A stretch of DNA of 15,118 nucleotides. Source: an uncultured Collinsella sp. GTDB lineage: Bacteria > Actinomycetota > Coriobacteriia > Coriobacteriales > Coriobacteriaceae. The notes beneath the pieces were generated by a model, which saw only the letters and a list, made by a program, of their open reading frames with translations, was not told where the DNA came from and searched no databases. How positions within the stretch are numbered: the first letter of the stretch is position 1; each line of letters begins with the position of its first letter. Made by a program: the position numbers and the translations under genes. This document shows, piece after piece, positions 14,730 through 15,118 of the stretch. The stretch spans positions 1 to 15,118 of the forward strand of contig CABUWA010000033.1 of NCBI GenBank assembly GCA_902495085.1. Reading direction: 5' to 3'.

Positions 14730-15118
14730 CTAGCGATGTGCCAGCGGATGCGCCGCCAGATAGACCTCGGTCAGTTGCGTGCGGTCGACATGCGTGTAGA
14801 CCTGCGTGGTCGAAATATCGGCATGGCCCAAAATCTCCTGCAGTACACGCAAGTCGGCACCGCCCGCGAGCATGTGGGTGGCAAAGGAGTGGCGCAGGGT
14901 GTGGGGGTGGAGCCCCACCAGCCCCACCTGGCGCCCGTACCGCTCGCATATCGCATGCACGGCCTGGCGCGACAGGCGACGTCCGTTCTTATTTAAAAAG
15001 ACCGCCGAGGTCTCCGTCCCGTGAGCATGGGCGGCCAGGAGAGTGCGCCCGTCACCTATATAGTGTGTCAGGGCGCGAGCCGCGCTTCCCACCAACGGGG
15101 CCAGACGCTCCTTGGAGC
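14730..15118 (-). CDS. xerD: Xer-family tyrosine recombinase, C-terminal part (5' end beyond window)
   Basis: Tyrosine site-specific recombinase of the XerC/XerD type, probably resolving chromosome dimers at dif. Only the last 128 residues are visible; the frame is open to the window edge and begins SKERLAPL, matching the GKGxKER motif before the second half of the catalytic domain. Visible catalytic motifs are HPHTLRHSFATHML (His and Arg of HxxR) and LGHADISTTQVYTHV, with the second His and the Tyr nucleophile. It ends AAHPLAHR, as Xer proteins do with an HP near the terminus. GHADISTTQ resembles XerD of Gram-positive bacteria, but XerC cannot be excluded. It is the last gene of its own transcript, ended by the hairpin at 14627-14694. 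A phage-type integrase is less likely, given the near-consensus Xer motifs and no phage genes nearby. Confidence 0.88.
   Translation of the reverse strand, partial: SKERLAPLVGSAARALTHYIGDGRTLLAAHAHGTETSAVFLNKNGRRLSRQAVHAICERYGRQVGLVGLHPHTLRHSFATHMLAGGADLRVLQEILGHADISTTQVYTHVDRTQLTEVYLAAHPLAHR

Overview
The window holds one long, almost gap-free block of minus-strand genes: the division and cell wall (dcw) cluster. It reads from high to low coordinates. First comes the C-terminal end of a Xer-type tyrosine recombinase, with its own strong terminator. After a 463-base regulatory region follow mraZ, rsmH, ftsL-like, ftsI, murF, mraY, murD, ftsW, murG, murC, murB and ftsQ. After ftsQ there are 130 AT-richer, non-coding bases up to the window edge, probably the control region of the next gene (ftsZ by synteny, not visible here). 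No plus-strand gene, RNA gene, mobile element or CRISPR array can be supported.

The coding sequence is GC-rich. The cell-division proteins carry long basic, low-complexity cytoplasmic tails, and the penicillin-binding protein has no PASTA domains. Together with the gene order this suggests an actinomycete. I infer Coriobacteriia (Collinsella-like) with moderate confidence, from overall impression and not from a search.

The genes supply nearly the whole pathway from UDP-MurNAc to cross-linked septal peptidoglycan. MurB makes UDP-MurNAc. MurC, MurD and MurF add L-Ala, D-Glu and the D-Ala-D-Ala dipeptide. MraY and MurG make lipid I and lipid II. FtsW polymerises and FtsI cross-links at the septum, with FtsL and FtsQ as divisome scaffold. 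MurE, which adds the third residue, is missing from its usual place between ftsI and murF; a 126-base gap lies there instead. MraZ (regulator) and RsmH (16S rRNA methyltransferase) head the operon as usual.

The coding part is ordinary. The most interesting part is the control region upstream of mraZ (14267-14729). It has a good sigma-70-type promoter (TTGAAA, 17 bases, TATTAT) and a helically phased array of TGGGG boxes resembling MraZ operators. The same G-runs form a textbook G-quadruplex motif. There are also two matching GGGG/CCCC hairpins, one between -35 and -10 and one in the predicted leader, a 20-base perfect-arm palindrome further upstream, and a terminator hairpin with 20-bp arms behind the recombinase gene.
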